Shown piece after piece: positions 36,591 through 50,643 of a DNA stretch of 64,000 bases. The position numbers were made by a program, and so were the translations under genes. Source of the DNA: Cotesia glomerata (taxonomy: Eukaryota; Arthropoda; Insecta; Hymenoptera; Braconidae); assembly GCF_020080835.1 (NCBI RefSeq), contig NC_058161.1, positions 25,368,837 through 25,432,836 of the forward strand, read 5' to 3'. The notes under the pieces were generated by a model that was given only the letters and a program-made list of their open reading frames with translations, was not told where the DNA came from and did no database searches. Numbering within the stretch: position 1 is the first letter of the stretch; every line of letters starts with the position of its first letter.

Positions 36591-38698
36591 GTGTGCCACA
36601 ATTTAGTCCTAACAAAGACTATACAAAACGTAATGTTTTTAGCAAGGTGCAATATCCCAAACGTCTGATGTCGAGATAAGCACATGTAAGAAATGTGACA
36701 CTTACCGAAAATTAGTTTTCATAAACGTTACTTAATCCTAAAATGTATATGCTAGAAATGTGATGTCTAAAGAACGTTCATGTTAAGAAACGTTATACTT
36801 CAAAAATGTAAAGCTTCTAAAAGCGATAGCATCACAAGTGTGCCATTTGTAAATCGTTCAAGGTTCTAAACGTGATGTTTCCCTAACGTCATACGTTTAA
36901 AAAGTTAATCGGCCATATCGACTGTAGGAGTTCCGTTGATTCAGTAGATTTCTTCAGATAATGAAAAAACCTATATGAATTTCAATCTGACCAATCTGAC
37001 CAAAGTCACATCGTCTAATATATATTATTAGAAATTTTATCAATAATAATAATACTAGTAACAATAACTTGATAAATAAAAATTAATAATAATAATAACA
37101 TAATTCGAAAATTAAATATTAAATAATAATTAACATTTTTATAGACAGTATTGTTTGATTGAAAAAAAAATTATGCACCCTTATGCCTTCAGAATTTTTT
37201 TTTCTTAAAGCCAAAAGGGCGTATACAAAAAAACAATTTTTATTCACTTTCCTTACAGATATATATGTTATAAACATTTTTAGGCTAATTGGAGTAAAAA
37301 AAAAAATTTTTTATACGCCTTTTTGGTTCTGCAGGGCCAGAAGGGCGTAAATGTTGAGATGCAACCTTCCGGCATTAGTAACGCGATATAGTAGTCCATT
37401 CTTCAAAGGATCTAATCGAGATCTGATAGATAGATTGTTTAAATTTTGTAGATAATATTTGAAAAATTTATACCATAACGAATAATCAAAGCTACCAAAA
37501 ATGTTATGTTCTGTGAAATAAAATAAGAAGATAAAAAGATGGTGTACATAAATTCGATGGCATTAATATCACCATGTAAAACTACAAAATTGATAATAGA
37601 AATAGCATTAACTAAAAGTGTTAAACTTATTTTTCCAGGCGTGATTCTACAGCCACCAGAATACTATTATGCAATGGAAGTTTTTCATGAAATTGATGTA
37701 GTGTTTGAATAGTAGAGAATCGTATGAAAATCTAACTATTGCATTGGTCCTCATGACGAAACTTTTGAAAAATTTGGATATATTTTGACTCAGCTCGTCA
37801 ACTAATTTAGAAAATAATACATATGTCTTAAAAGTTTATATAAGTATGTATATATATGTTTAAATAAAAATTACATTCTCCTTTTTTATTAAGTTTGCTG
37901 TTGCATTGGTTATTATTTTTTTCGAAATTATTGAAACTTTTAATTGATTAAGTGTGTTCTCTATGCTACAATCAAATGGTCCTGTGACTTTCAACTATTG
38001 TGTTCTCGAATGAAAATTAAATTAGCCGACATTTAATAATTTTTAAATTTTTGTAACAAATAAATTATGGCAAAAAAAAATTAGAAAAAAACATTAAAAA
38101 TGCAATTTTTTAAAATAATTTTTTGTAACAAATTTGTTTGTTAAAAAAATTTTTTTATTTGTCAAGTGACTGCTAACTTTAATGTCATTGTTCTCACAAC
38201 TCAAAGAGGATTTAAGTTTGCTCATCAATATCATTCTGACTTGAATTTTTGTCAAATAAAATTTTTGACGTTTGTACATATGACAGTGTGATTTTATAGA
38301 CGAAAATTTCCAGGTATAGTATCATAAGAAATCTATAATATCGATTGAATTTGACTTGTTTTGCAGTCGGTAACGCGGCTGAATTTTTTTAAACGTATGA
38401 CGTTAGGGAAACATCACGTTTAGAACCTTGAACGATTTACAAATGGCACACTTGTGATGCTATCGCTTTTAGAAGCTTTACATTTTTGAAGTATAACGTT
38501 TCTTAACATGAACGTTCTTTAGACATCACATTTCTAGCATATACATTTTAGGATTAAGTAACGTTTATGAAAACTAATTTTCGGCAAGTGTCACATTTCT
38601 TACATGTGCTTATCTCGACATCAGACGTTTGGGATATTGCACCTTGCTAAAAACATTACGTTTTGTACAGTCTCTGTTAGGACTAAGTTGTGGCACCC
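36591..38698. mobile_element. 2.1 kb DNA transposon, ~310 bp TIRs, 8 bp TSD
   Basis: Perfect 8 bp duplications ATGGACAT at 36583-36590 and 38699-38706. Terminal inverted repeats 36591-36903 and 38388-38698 differ at only a few bases and begin GTGTGCCACAA / GGGTGCCACAA. Each arm has AACGT-type motifs about every 20-45 bp. The 1.5 kb interior has no transposase frame, so it is non-autonomous. An 8 bp duplication is compatible with P, hAT or Merlin; the ends do not let me choose. Confidence 0.85.
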
Positions 38699-38892
38699 AT
38701 GGACATTCCATCTGCACTATTGGTCGAGAGACATTCTCTCTTTGCATTAGTTCTATGGGGTCCATCGAACTTGAATACTAGTAAAGCTGGAAGTTTTGTG
38801 GTATCTGTTCGAGTTGTAAAGATGTTAAACAAATGAAAGAAAATGAAAGAAACTACATGAGAGCAAAGATAAACTTTGAAAAAATAAATGGG

Positions 38893-38945
38893 GTAGGTTA
38901 CCAAGCCAGGAATCGAACCTGGATCTCCCTGATAATATGTCAGGA
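38893..38945 (-). repeat. tRNA-derived SINE head, 3' half
   Basis: The minus strand shows B-box GGTTCGATTCC followed by TGGCTTGGTAACC and the shared ATTTATTTTTTCAAAG body. The 5' half is not recognisable. Confidence 0.5.
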
Positions 38946-39055
38946 GCTCCTAATTATTTTAATTCTTTTAATAATAATTCTTTTAATTTTTTTAATGAGC
39001 AGTGATTTTCTATGAAAATTATTGTTGTTTAAAATAATATGCTTATGTGTTAAAA

Positions 39056-39168
39056 AACGTACTTGGTGTGCGTGGTTGCAGAATATTTTACTTTTTGTGA
39101 AATTCGTGAAATTGTTCTATTAGAGCTTAAAAAATTTGAAGTACACAATGACGCACACCAAGTACGTT
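39056..39168. mobile_element. 113 bp hairpin MITE
   Basis: Perfect 18 bp inverted ends AACGTACTTGGTGTGCGT (39056-39073) and its inverse (39151-39168) around an AT-rich middle. TTAA lies at or near both edges. Confidence 0.65.
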
Positions 39169-39486
39169 AACTTACTATAACTTAAAAAAAAAAAAAAAAA
39201 AAAAGATTAAAGTTAAAAATTCAAAAATCACATGTTTAAACGCTCGAAAAATTTTTTTCGGATTTTTTTTATAATTTGTTTAACAAAACGAAGATTTAAT
39301 ACAAAAAAACCCTTCAATTAGGCCATTATAAAAAAAGTCATGAGCATAAATTCGAAAAAGGACAACTTTTTTAATATTTCTATTCGATATCTTTTGAAAA
39401 AATAAAAAAAAAAAACTGTTTTTTTAATTTGCAAAGAAAAAGTGAAAAATACCCGAGAAAAAGTTATTTTAAACTAACAAGTTAGG

Positions 39487-39584
39487 TAAAAGCCCCAGTA
39501 GCTTCTGAGGAACCACCACCGGTATATCTGTATTTATGAATATAGATATACAAATACATGGAGTGAGCAGGTACTGGGGCTTAT
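39487..39584. repeat. Short inverted repeat (AGCCCCAGTA ends)
   Basis: TAAAAGCCCCAGTA near 39487 and its near-inverse TACTGGGGCTTATA near 39584. This is about 100 bp in total and could be a tiny MITE or hairpin. Confidence 0.45.
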
Positions 39585-39590
39585 ACATTA

Positions 39591-41182
39591 AGGGCACTCC
39601 TTAGTGACTGGTGGGACATTTGTCTCTGGAATTTCATCAATTATAAGCTATTATTATGTGACTGAAACTTATACTATAGTAAAATTTATCTAATAATATA
39701 GAAGAATAACTAATTAACAACATCCCTTTGTCAAAAACCTCAATTACTTTTTAAGTTTCTCGTAATTATCATTTGACTGAGTGTGACTGGTGGGACTAAG
39801 AAAAATCCTTCTCTCTTACCAAAGGTATACTTAAAGTCCAATTTCAATTCGACCACTAAACTTTTAAAAAATACTTCCCTCTCAATACAAAATTTATCCT
39901 ACAAACATTGAATATTATGAAGAATTAGACTGATTACCTACGTAGAAACAATTAAAAAAAAAATTTTTTATTGTGACTGGTGGGACAGGCATTTATGACT
40001 GGTGGGACAAGTACAAAATATCTACATCAAGTTGTTTATTAAAAAGACTTTTATATTATTTCAACCTTCGAAACATTATTGTTTATATATTTAACTATAA
40101 ATTATTTAGGATAATTAAAAAAAAACTAATTAAAAAACATAAATAAAGGATTTAGCATGCTAACAACACGATCTTGATAAACTCAGGTGTTAATTAATAA
40201 CGAACATAAAAAAATTTGTTCTTAAAACTATAATAATAAATTTGTTAGTTATTAACAAACATGAAATGAATTTGTTCTTAAAACTATTAAAACAACATTT
40301 GACCCGGATACAAGTTAGTACGGCTGAAAAGTTACTAGGAGAGAAAAATCAATTTTCTTATTGATTAAAAAAAATTTTCTTTACAAATTAATAAAGTATA
40401 AACTTTTAAGGAAGTCCTTTCGCTCCAGTTGAGTCACAACAACTGTAGTAGTCAATATTCGATAAATTAAAATAAAAAAACCCATAAAAATTCCTGAAAT
40501 TAAAAAATAAATAGTATATGAGGCATTAATCGTTGAAATTTTGAAAATTAAAAAAAAAATTAAGAAAATGGTAGACCCTGAAGGCCATCCCTGCAACTTC
40601 CCGCTAATTCCATACCTGGATGCTTAAAATTGCACTTATGCCGTTTTTGAGCGCTCTTCGAGCTCAAAAATACAGTTCATGTGTTGTTTTGAGCTCTCCG
40701 AGCTCAAATAGATAACATTTCTATGCTTTTGAGCTCTTCGAACTCAGAAGTAATAAAATTTTGATAAAACACTATTTTTTGAGTTTTCAAACCGCAATAA
40801 CTTTTGAATGAATGAACCGATTTTTACGCGGTTGGCGGCATTCGACGCAGTTTTTTAAGCCTTTTAAAAAATCTCTAAGTTTAAATTGATCAAACTATAA
40901 ATTTCGGAGTAGTTCGGATTAGCGGCGATCGACGTGGTTTTTCAAGGTTAAGAGCTGATTAGTTTCAGGAGTTGATCGATAAAGCCGTTTGAAAGTTATT
41001 AAAAAAAAACCACTTTTGAAAAAATTTTTTTTTACAGTTTTTTTTAGATTTCTCGAAATATATCGGTCTGGATCGGTCCAAATTATATCCAAAATCTAAG
41101 TTTGGACAAGCCCTTTCGAATGGCGCCAACCGCGATCGAATCGGTCGAGCCATTCAAAAGTTATGAGAGGTTTACATACTTG

Positions 41183-41266
<84 letters not shown>

Positions 41267-42261
41267 TAGTGACACCCTCGTGGGGATAGTCAGGGAAGCT
41301 TCCTGTGACCTTCAAACGTCAAGATCTGATGAAAACTCGATTTTTGAAAAACGGGGTAAAACCAATAACTTCCCGATTTTTGAAAATCTGAGATTTTCTT
41401 AACGGGAAAATAAAAAAATAGTTAAATACAAAAATTAATTTGACTCTTGTAAATCAGTTGTTAGTAACCTGTTCGTAATTTGGCAACGCTTTATTTCGGT
41501 TGTTTACATTTTTATTTGCACAATATAACCTTAACCATGTTTAACTTTTTGCAGTCAGTGTAAATAAATAAATTAATTAAAAATGTTTAGTCACAAAACC
41601 ATAACATTCTAATGTCTCATGGCAAGAATGCTAGTATTTTTTAAATATTGTATTTTTCAATTATAAAATATGAAAATTTGTTAACAATAAATTAACTTAT
41701 AAGTATGTATGAAAAACATAAGCGCGTTAAAGTTTAGTTTGAATTTATTGAATCATCTGAAGCACACGCGCTACACAACGTTGCCAAATGTTCTGACTCC
41801 ATTTAAATGTAGGTTACTTAAAAATTTTCTGTGATTTTATAATTACAATTTCTCCATAAATTCTACGGCAACCTATATATTTTATTGCTAAAAATGAAAC
41901 CTGAATATTTCGAAAACCTTATTTTGAGTTTTTTTTTTTACCCCTTCTAATCGGTAGTCAATGCCATAATTCGAGAAAGTTGTTAAGGTCTGACTTTCTC
42001 GTAAGACTCGGAAAAAATACTAACATTTTTAGAAATTTTTTTTTTCAAAAATTTGCACGGTGAAGAATAAATTAAACTTCACTAGTAGATACATAAGGAC
42101 TTTAACTGTTAGATAAAAATTAATTTTAAGCATAATTTAATATTTTTTATTTAACATTGATGGCGAAAGGACCTCCTCAATAATAAATTAGGGCTAAATT
42201 AGAATGAATTAGAGAAATTTTTAAATTTTAGTTATTTTCCTGTTTGCATGAAATGCCTCCT
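39591..42261. mobile_element. GGGGCATTCC-end TIR transposon, copy 2
   Basis: The left end AGGGCACTCC follows TTA and the right end ATGCCTCC is followed by TTA. The first ~645 bp match copy 1 (5145-5783). A middle piece (40231-40402) carries sequence lost from copy 1, and the last ~85 bp (42178-42261) match 8550-8637. It is split by a (CA)n element. Comparing the two copies indicates an original non-autonomous element of about 1 kb. Confidence 0.6.
40556..41412 (+). mobile_element. (CA)n-containing TIR element, solitary copy
   Basis: Runs from AATTAAGAAAATGGTAGACC to TTAACGGGAAAATAAAA, with (CA)n at about 41183-41261. Same orientation as the 23-35 kb array. It lacks one of the inner modules. 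Confidence 0.7.
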
Positions 42262-42650
42262 TAGTAATTAGTAAATAGTGTTTCCCGTTATATTCATATT
42301 ATATTAAATTTTATAGAAAAATATTATTTTGTTATTAAATTTTCTAGAATAAAACTATAACTCGTGCAAAAAAAATTCTGATTTAAAATGAATTTAAGAT
42401 TGAAATGCATATTTTGACACGAATATAAATTAGTTTTTTAATTGTGCATTTTTCATTTATTCAAATTATTAAATTAATTTAATAATTATAAAGCTTCAAA
42501 TTTTTTTAATAATTTAAATATTCTTAAAACAAATTCTTAAACCTTATGAAAATTTAAATAAATAATAAATTTCTTCATATTAATAATAAATAATAAGTAA
42601 TAAATTATTCAAAATTTTAAATAAAATTTTCTACTTATTTTTGATTCTCT

Positions 42651-42783
42651 TTTCCCGCGTAAAAAAATTTTAAACTTTCCCGCTTAAAATAATTTCAAAT
42701 TTTCCCGCTTAAAATAATTTCAAATTTTCCCGCGCAAAATAATTTCAAATCTCGCGCGTAAAATAATTTCAAATTATCCCGCT
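42651..42783 (+). promoter_or_regulatory. Six-unit 25-bp repeat with E2F-like TTTCCCGC cores
   Basis: TTTCCCGC or a variant recurs at about 42651, 42676, 42701, 42726, 42751 (changed to CTCGCGCG) and 42776, exactly 25 bp apart and separated by TTAAAATAATTTCAAA. TTTCCCGC fits the E2F consensus TTTSSCGC. The array ends 390 bp before the PTIP start codon. Binding is inference. Confidence 0.6.
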
Positions 42784-43108
42784 GCATTACCACCGAAGAT
42801 ATCTTAACAAAACAGCAATTTACCACAGCCAGATAACTTCTCGACGGTAAATAAGTGGCAAAACTCTCGAAGTTCGATATATCTCGTAACCCGACAATCG
42901 AAAGTCTTCTCTGGTGCGCTTATAATCGATTTAAAGGTATACGTTCATGAATTGACACAGGCTAACCTCGAAATCAGTGTAACCCGTCAATCACAACAAA
43001 AACCGACGCGGCAACCGAATAAATCCTAGTGACCAGTAATCGTATCCGAGTAATTACAAAAAACTCACCCTCGACGCTAACCTCGGGTCCAACGTGCTTG
43101 TTTCCAAA

Positions 43109-43168
43109 ATGTTACATAATAATAATAACTTAAATAACAATAAATAGTGAATGTATCGTTTTTGTTGA
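43109..43168 (+). other. Two short upstream ORFs ahead of PTIP
   Basis: ATG at 43109 opens a 12-codon frame ending TAG 43145-43147. ATG at 43151 opens a 5-codon frame ending TGA 43166-43168, four bases before the main ATG. They matter only if the mRNA leader includes them; the transcription start is unknown. Confidence 0.35.
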
Positions 43169-43172
43169 AATA

Positions 43173-46100
43173 ATGGGAGATATACGCGCGGGATTAGAGG
43201 AATTGAAACTCGACGTCGCTTTGTTTGCCGACGTTAAATTTTATATCACTGGACGTGCTGATCCCAAGGTTTGCAAATCTTTATTATTATTATCTAATTT
43301 TACTTATAATTATTGTTTTGTTTGTTTGAAAATTAAGTTTTAATTACTTGTTGATTTTTGTGAACACTTCCCGGTATTGTTATTTTTTTTTATTTTTATT
43401 ATTATTATTATTGTTGATGTTGTTATTGTCATTGTTGTTAATAATTGTGTAATTTTTTTAAATTGAGAGGTTACAAGTTTTATGTTTTCATAGACCAAAT
43501 ATATTTTGTTTATTTTTATTTTTTATGGTGGAAAATAAAATGGCGCGAATCGCGGGAAATTTAAAATTTAAAATAAATTTTATATTTTTATATATAAATT
43601 AACTTAAACTATATTCAATAATTTTAAACAAATAAATTGTGGCAAAAAAAATTGAAATGTAGAAATTTTTAAAGATAATACAATTTTTTAAAAATAATTT
43701 TTTCAAACAATTTTTTTTTGTTAAATAAAATTGAAAAATTCAGAAGTAACAGCTAATTTTTATTTTATGAATTTTATAATAAATAAATTATCGCAAACAA
43801 ATATTGGCATGTAGAAATTTAAAAAAATAAAAAATAAAAATTAATTCATTAATTAATCAAATATTTGTATTTGATAAATTTAAAAATTTTTATAATAAAT
43901 AAACAGTGGCAAAAAAAATGACGTGTAAATTCAAAAAAATTAATGAAATTTTTTAAAAATTATTTTTTTTTTTACAAATTTGTTTGTTGAAGAAAATTTA
44001 AAAATTTTTAAATGACAGATAAATTTAATGTCATTAATAAAAGAAAAGTAATTCTTTTTTTTACATTATTTTCTATGAACTAATTCACGTTAAAAAAAAT
44101 TTTTAAATTGTCTAGTGACTGCTAACTTAAATTTTATAAATTTAAAAATTGTGAAATTAAAATTTTTTTTAGATAAAGATTTATTATTTTTTTCTTTTCA
44201 ATTTATTGTTGGAACATTTAGAGAGTTTTTAAGAAAATATTTTTTATTTTGTTTTATTTAATTTTTTTTTGAACAAATTCCAATTATATTGTTTTAAAAA
44301 TAAAATTTTATAAAATTAACTATTTTTTTGCCAGGAAAATTGTCAGTTTTAAAGAAATTTAATTAGATTATGCAAAAAATTGATTGGTTTTAAAATATCA
44401 ATAATTTTTAGGAGTAAAATGGTTTATTTTTGTCGAAATTAATCATTTCTGCATAGTCCTATAGTTAGCCGACGTTACTAAATTTTTGTTTTTTTTTTTT
44501 TTTTTCATTTATTAAACTAGAACTAAAATATATTTTTATAAAATTGCACTTTTAGTTTTTCAAGTTTTCTTTTAATAAAAATTTATTTTTTATTATTTTG
44601 TATCAATTTATTCAATGAAAAAAAATTTTAAACATTTTTAGATCTCGGCTTACTTAATTTTCATTATTTCTGAAAGAAATTAATAATTTATTTTGGATGA
44701 AATGATTTATTTTCTCTAATATGAAAAATCTTAAAAATAGTCATAAATTTTTTGAAAAAAAACATTAAATGAATTTTGATTAAAATTTTTAAAAATAATT
44801 AACTATTTTATTTATTAAAATAACCTTATTTTAAGAAATTGTTCATTTTATCGAAAATCAATAATTTTTTTAAAGAAAATAATTAATTATAAAAATTGAA
44901 AATTTTTTCCATGAAACAATTATCATTTAACTAATTAACTATTTATTCGAATAAAATAAACTAATTTCGTGAAATTAATAATTCTTTTTAATGATATTAA
45001 AAATATAAGCAATGATGAAAAATTTACTTCAAAAAAATTATTTATTTGGATAAATTCCGAAAAATGTTTTCAAAAAAATTAACTAATTATAAAAAATTAA
45101 ATTAATTGGTTCTAGAAAATAGTCTAATTAAAACCAAATGAGTCATTTTTACTGATAATTTATAATTATTTAAAAAAAAAAGTGAATTTTATTAACCGTC
45201 TATACTTGAATAATTATTTTTAATAAAATAATTTATTTTTATGAAATTTAATGAATTATTTAAAAAAAATGGTCAATTTTTGTTAAAAAAAATTATTTCT
45301 TTCGAAAATATGAAAAATTTATAAGAAACAAATTATTTTCATCAATAAATTAAAGAAAAATATATTTTTACTTAAGGAGGTACTGCGCCAAATAAAGACA
45401 CCAATAGGTTATGGCTATTGGTTTCTTTCTCACGCACTAGTGCTGCCTCTCTTTAAAGCCTACCGCTAACTTACTTCCACTTACGTAAAATATCTAAAGT
45501 AGTCAACTTGAAACATTACTAAAAAAATAAAAGAATACCGCTCGTTTATGTTATTTTTGATAGAAAATACTTGTTATAACTTCGATTAAATATTCTCGGT
45601 TTTTTAAAAAAATTCTAAGAAAAGTATGGTTGTTAAGGTAAAGTACCCAATACTTGGATACTTATAAAAATGGGACCAGTACTTGAACAGACTTTTGGAA
45701 TTGTTGTAATACAAAATCCGTAAATTTATTATGAGTAATATACAAATGTTATAATTATTCAATGATACAATAATTGATTTCTGTAATAAATAACTAGCCC
45801 AATAAAATAGTCTTTTCTAAATAATATATATTTTTTGCAAAGACATAAACTATAATTTTTATATTAAATTTTAGCGTCTAACTATACCTCCAAATTTTCA
45901 AAGCAGTATCCAGAACTTGAACAAACTGGGGCCGTATAATTTTAACAGCACTCTAACTACTAATAGGTTTATAGACTAGTGATCAGCACGGTGATTTGTA
46001 TTAATTACTGCAAATTAAATAAGTTTTATAGATTAAAATTAGTGCAGTTAAAAATTATTGAAAATTTTGAATTGAGTTTTTTTTATTTATAATTGAAAAT

Positions 46101-49100
46101 TTACTTTGTCATTCATAAAAAATGTAATTAAAAAATTAAATACAAATATTTATCATTTTTAAATGAACATATTAAATATTGATACTATTATTTTTAATAT
46201 TAATCAATAATATGTTATAATTCTTTAGATATTTCAATAAAACGTTGAAAATTTTTGGTGTGCCTATTGCCATATATTTTATTAGTTCAACTACTGCTCC
46301 CGGAGTGTTCACCTACTGCGACTTGTTAGAATTGATTGTTCAACTACTACTCCTTTAATAGTCTATCTTAAAAACGTTGTCAAAATATAAATATTCAATT
46401 ATCTTTGTTATTTTGGGCTTCAATCTATCCAAAATTGTTTATATTTTCATGAAAATCACTAATTTGAACTAATAATTACATCTTTATATATTAAAAGTAA
46501 GGTCAAATACGTTTTACTTTGGAACTTGTTCAACTACTGGGTTCTTTACCTTATTCAATAAAATGTTCACTCTAATTATGGTCAAGTTAGGGAATACATG
46601 TTAGATGAACGATTTTTAATTTCTAATATTTCGAAAATTATCACCGCAAGGACTATTAAAAAAAAATAATTCGTATAAAGGATACTTAGAAGTACGCGTA
46701 TTCAAAAATTGAAGAATATTGTTGAAGAAAAGTGATTTTGCACAGTTCCTCTGTAACGGGGTGGTTAGCCCTGTCCAATTGGTCACCCCTTTCCTCTTTG
46801 AAAAGGGCGCCACTGGGATTTTATACTCGGTGTCCCAGAAACCGGGGAGCATGAGAAGGAAAGATCGGGTCGTGAGAAGTTGAGAAAGGCTGTAAAAGTA
46901 ATGCTGAGAAACAATTATTAACAATTAACAATTCAATTATTTATTCAATATAAACAATTTAATTCTAACAAAATTTCTTAAAATATTGCCCTTAAAATTA
47001 ACCTATCAATCACTAAATTGTGAGAACCTCTCACCTACGCAGGCACTTGCCAAAACTTACAACTAAATATCATTAAATTCTTTTAAACATAGATCATTAC
47101 GCATCTATCTTCTTAATTTCTTAACTCAACATAGACCATTACGCATCTATCTTCTTAATTTCCTAATTCACTTTTAGACCATTACGCATCTATCTTCAAT
47201 TTTCTAATTCAATCATAGACCATTACGCATCTATCTTTAATTTCCTAATTCAATCATAGACCATTACGCATCTAGATTCTTAATTTCTTAATTTAATCAT
47301 AGACCATTACGCATCTAGATTCTTAATTTCTTAATTTAATCATAGACCATTACGCATCTAGATTCTTAATTTCTTAAACCCTCGTCCAACTGACGGAATA
47401 ACAAACAACATATTTTACCCAATAGAAACTTCTTAATTATTCAATTATCTGAACTAATTTCACATAAACAACCTCGTCTACCTGACGGAATACCATATAA
47501 TACCATAATTACCTAACTTCCATATAAAATCGTCCACCGACGCTAACTTCATTCTATAGAGTTCTCTACTTTATTCATACATCTTAATTACCAATAAAAC
47601 TGAATCTCAAAACTTCGCATTTTCCAAAATTACCAAAATTACGCCTAACAATTACTTAACACAAAATTCCGACCTTCGATTTTAATTCTTAATCCTCCTT
47701 AAATAAATTCTAAGCGATATTTCTTAATTAAATTCTGTCTCGAAAATTCTTAACTAAAATTAATTTATTATAGCCAACAGGCCTATAATAAATTACTAAT
47801 AAATTCTTTACCAATAAATTAACAATTTATCCATTAAATATAAAAGTTCAGCGACAAAACTAACTACTTGACCTTGACAATAAAAACTAAAGTACGAATT
47901 CTTTAATATAAAAATGACCGCTTGAGAAATTAAATTTAATTATTTCAGCCTCTTAATTAAATCAATAATCAAATCTGGTCTACAATAATCGAAAATACCT
48001 GGAGACTCAATTATTGTTTTATTCAACGACGACTGATACTCCGATCCAACTTGGCGGGCTTAGCTGCTTGGCGTCTTGTCGTCTTGAACCAGGGTGCGGC
48101 AAGGTTGTCCAATTCCAAAAATGCCCTGATAACTTCCTCTGCAGTTGCTCTTTATTCTCGACGTCCAAATTTGCACTCTATTGACTTAAACTGATCTCAA
48201 CAAGGTCACTGATTCACAAGGACCAAAAGGCCACTGGCTTCCAGAAGGGAAAAAGCCTCGATGTCCCTCCTGTCGGCTCTTTTATAACCCTCCAACTCCG
48301 GCTCTCGAACTTCCCTATTGTTATGCCCCGCTTTATTTTACGGGGACAGTAGTGGGGACTTTCGATTAGCACGCCCGGTGACAAGTCGAAACTACTTGTC
48401 AAAAATCGAAAGGTAAGGGAAAGCCCTGACCTACCGTGCGTTAATTAAGTGGTCGATAATGACCCTGGGAAGTTCGATTTTCCCTGTCACACCTCCTTAA
48501 AAGTAATTTTCAATTAAAAAAAAAAAATTTTTTTTTTTATTATCTATCTATTGATTATTTATAACAACCCACCTAATTATTCAAAAAAGCTATATCAAAA
48601 AATTAACCTGCAAGTAATCTTTCAGGTGCTGTCCCTGCTGCACAAAGGGAGCGCCGAGCACTCAAACTATTTCAGTGACTTCGTGACGCACTTAATAGCC
48701 GGGGAAGAACCAGCAGAGAGCGAGCTCTTCGAAGCCAAAGACATCTACGAGATCCCAGCGGTAACCCAAGACTGGGTCTTGCAGTCCGCGAAATGCAAGC
48801 AACTGCTTCCAACGCATTACTTCTCCGCCCAGGAGAACCAGCTCTTCTCCTCCATCCGGATCAGCACTACCTGCCTGTCTTCCCGGGACATAGAGTCTAT
48901 CTGGGCGATGGTAACTCTCCAAGGTGGCCACTTTCTCTCCCGACTAGACAGGACCATCACCCACCTCGTAGCTGGCAAAGCATCTGGTTCCAAGTACGAA
49001 GCTGCTAACTCAAGAGGGATCAAGATTGTCACCCCCGACTGGGTCACCGAGTGCTGCAGAACTCGAAGCCTGGTTGATGAATCCGAGTACCACCCCCGGC

Positions 49101-49810
49101 TCTTGGTGTATCCGGCCCCCAGTTCCATCAGTCTGATCACCGGGTTCATTGATCAAGATCAAGAGGATCCAGAAGACAAGGCTCTAGATGACGTTCTGAA
49201 GACCAGATTGCCGTGGGAGAATTATGGAATGCCCGTTCAAGTTCAGCAAGTTCTTCAGCAGGTTCAGGTTCAACCCACTTCTCCAGAATCACCGCAGTAT
49301 CAACGGCCTGTCTCTACTAGTAGCTTGACTTACAATTCACAAAACTGGACCCCTATGAAATCTGTTCAGCCTGTTCCGGAACAAACTGTTCAATTACAAG
49401 GGTTTAATCAACATGTTATGGTTCAACAGCAACCTATTCCAGTTGGACATCAACAGATTTCTCAAAATCAAATTAATTTACAATCTGTTAATCAACAGTC
49501 GGTAAGTCAACAGTCCTTAAGTCAGCAGTCAATTAATCAACCGCCTATAAGTCAGCAACAACAAGTTAATCAACAACAACAAGTTAACCAACAACAACAA
49601 CAAGTTAATCAACAACAACAGCAACAACAACAACCAGTTAATCAACAACAACAACATCAACAATTGATCAATCAGCAGTCGATAAGTCAACAGTCTATAA
49701 ATCAACAGCCGATAAGTCAACAACAACAACAACAACAACCAGTTAATCAACAACAACCACAACAATTGATTAATCAACAAACGATAAACCAACAGTCGAT
49801 AAGTCAACAA

Positions 49811-49847
<37 letters not shown>

Positions 49848-49988
49848 AGCAACAGTCAGTTAATCCACAGCAACAACAACAATTAATAAATCAACAGCAA
49901 CAATTAATTGACCAACAACAGCAACAACAGTCAATTAACCAACAACCAGTCAATCAACAGCAACAATTGATAAATCAACAACAGCTCC

Positions 49989-50045
<57 letters not shown>

Positions 50046-50580
50046 TGATAAGTCAACAGTCAATAACCCAGCCACAGCAACAGCAGTCGATAAGTCCGCA
50101 ACAATCATTAAATCAACAGCAACAGGCAATAATTCAACAGCAACAATCGATAAGCCCTCAACAATCCTTGAATCAGCAACAAACGATCATCCAGCAAACA
50201 ATAACCCAACAACAATCTATAAGTCCTCAACAGCAAACAATGATCCAACAGTCAGTCGCCCAACAACAGCAACAGCAACAACAACAACAACCGATTAATC
50301 AACAACAGCAAATGGGACCACCGCAGGTCAACATTCAGCATATCCAGCAGCAGATGATCCAGCAACCAATCCATCAACCATTGCAACAGCAGCAACTAAC
50401 CCCAGAACAGCGTCAACAGTTCTTACTGATCCAGCAGCAGCAGCAGCAACAGCAACAAAAGATCCAGCAGATATCCCAGCACCTTCAGCAGTCAGCTCCG
50501 CAGACCCAATTTATTGTTCGGGAAGCTCCAATACAAGGCCAGCCGCAGAACCAGAGTTTTGTTGTCAATAGAGAAGCTTG

Positions 50581-50643
<63 letters not shown>

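Larger units (their letters stand above)
38707..39590. other. Spacer with small inverted-repeat elements
   Basis: Non-coding. Holds a tRNA-like fragment (38893-38945) and two short hairpin elements (39056-39168 and 39487-39584), otherwise AT-rich. Confidence 0.5.

Noticed and set aside
41477..41789. TTTGGCAACG / CGTTGCCAAA inverted pair suggesting a 310 bp MITE
   Set aside because: Only about 10 bp match, with no flanking duplication and no second copy seen in the window.
46616..46924. 102-codon minus-strand frame across the edge of the solo LTR
   Set aside because: It spans the LTR boundary at 46752, has no domain and lies in a PTIP intron.
47088..47375. Regular repeats resembling a CRISPR array
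   Set aside because: The 42 bp units are contiguous with similar spacers, lie in a eukaryotic LTR and have no cas genes; it is a minisatellite.
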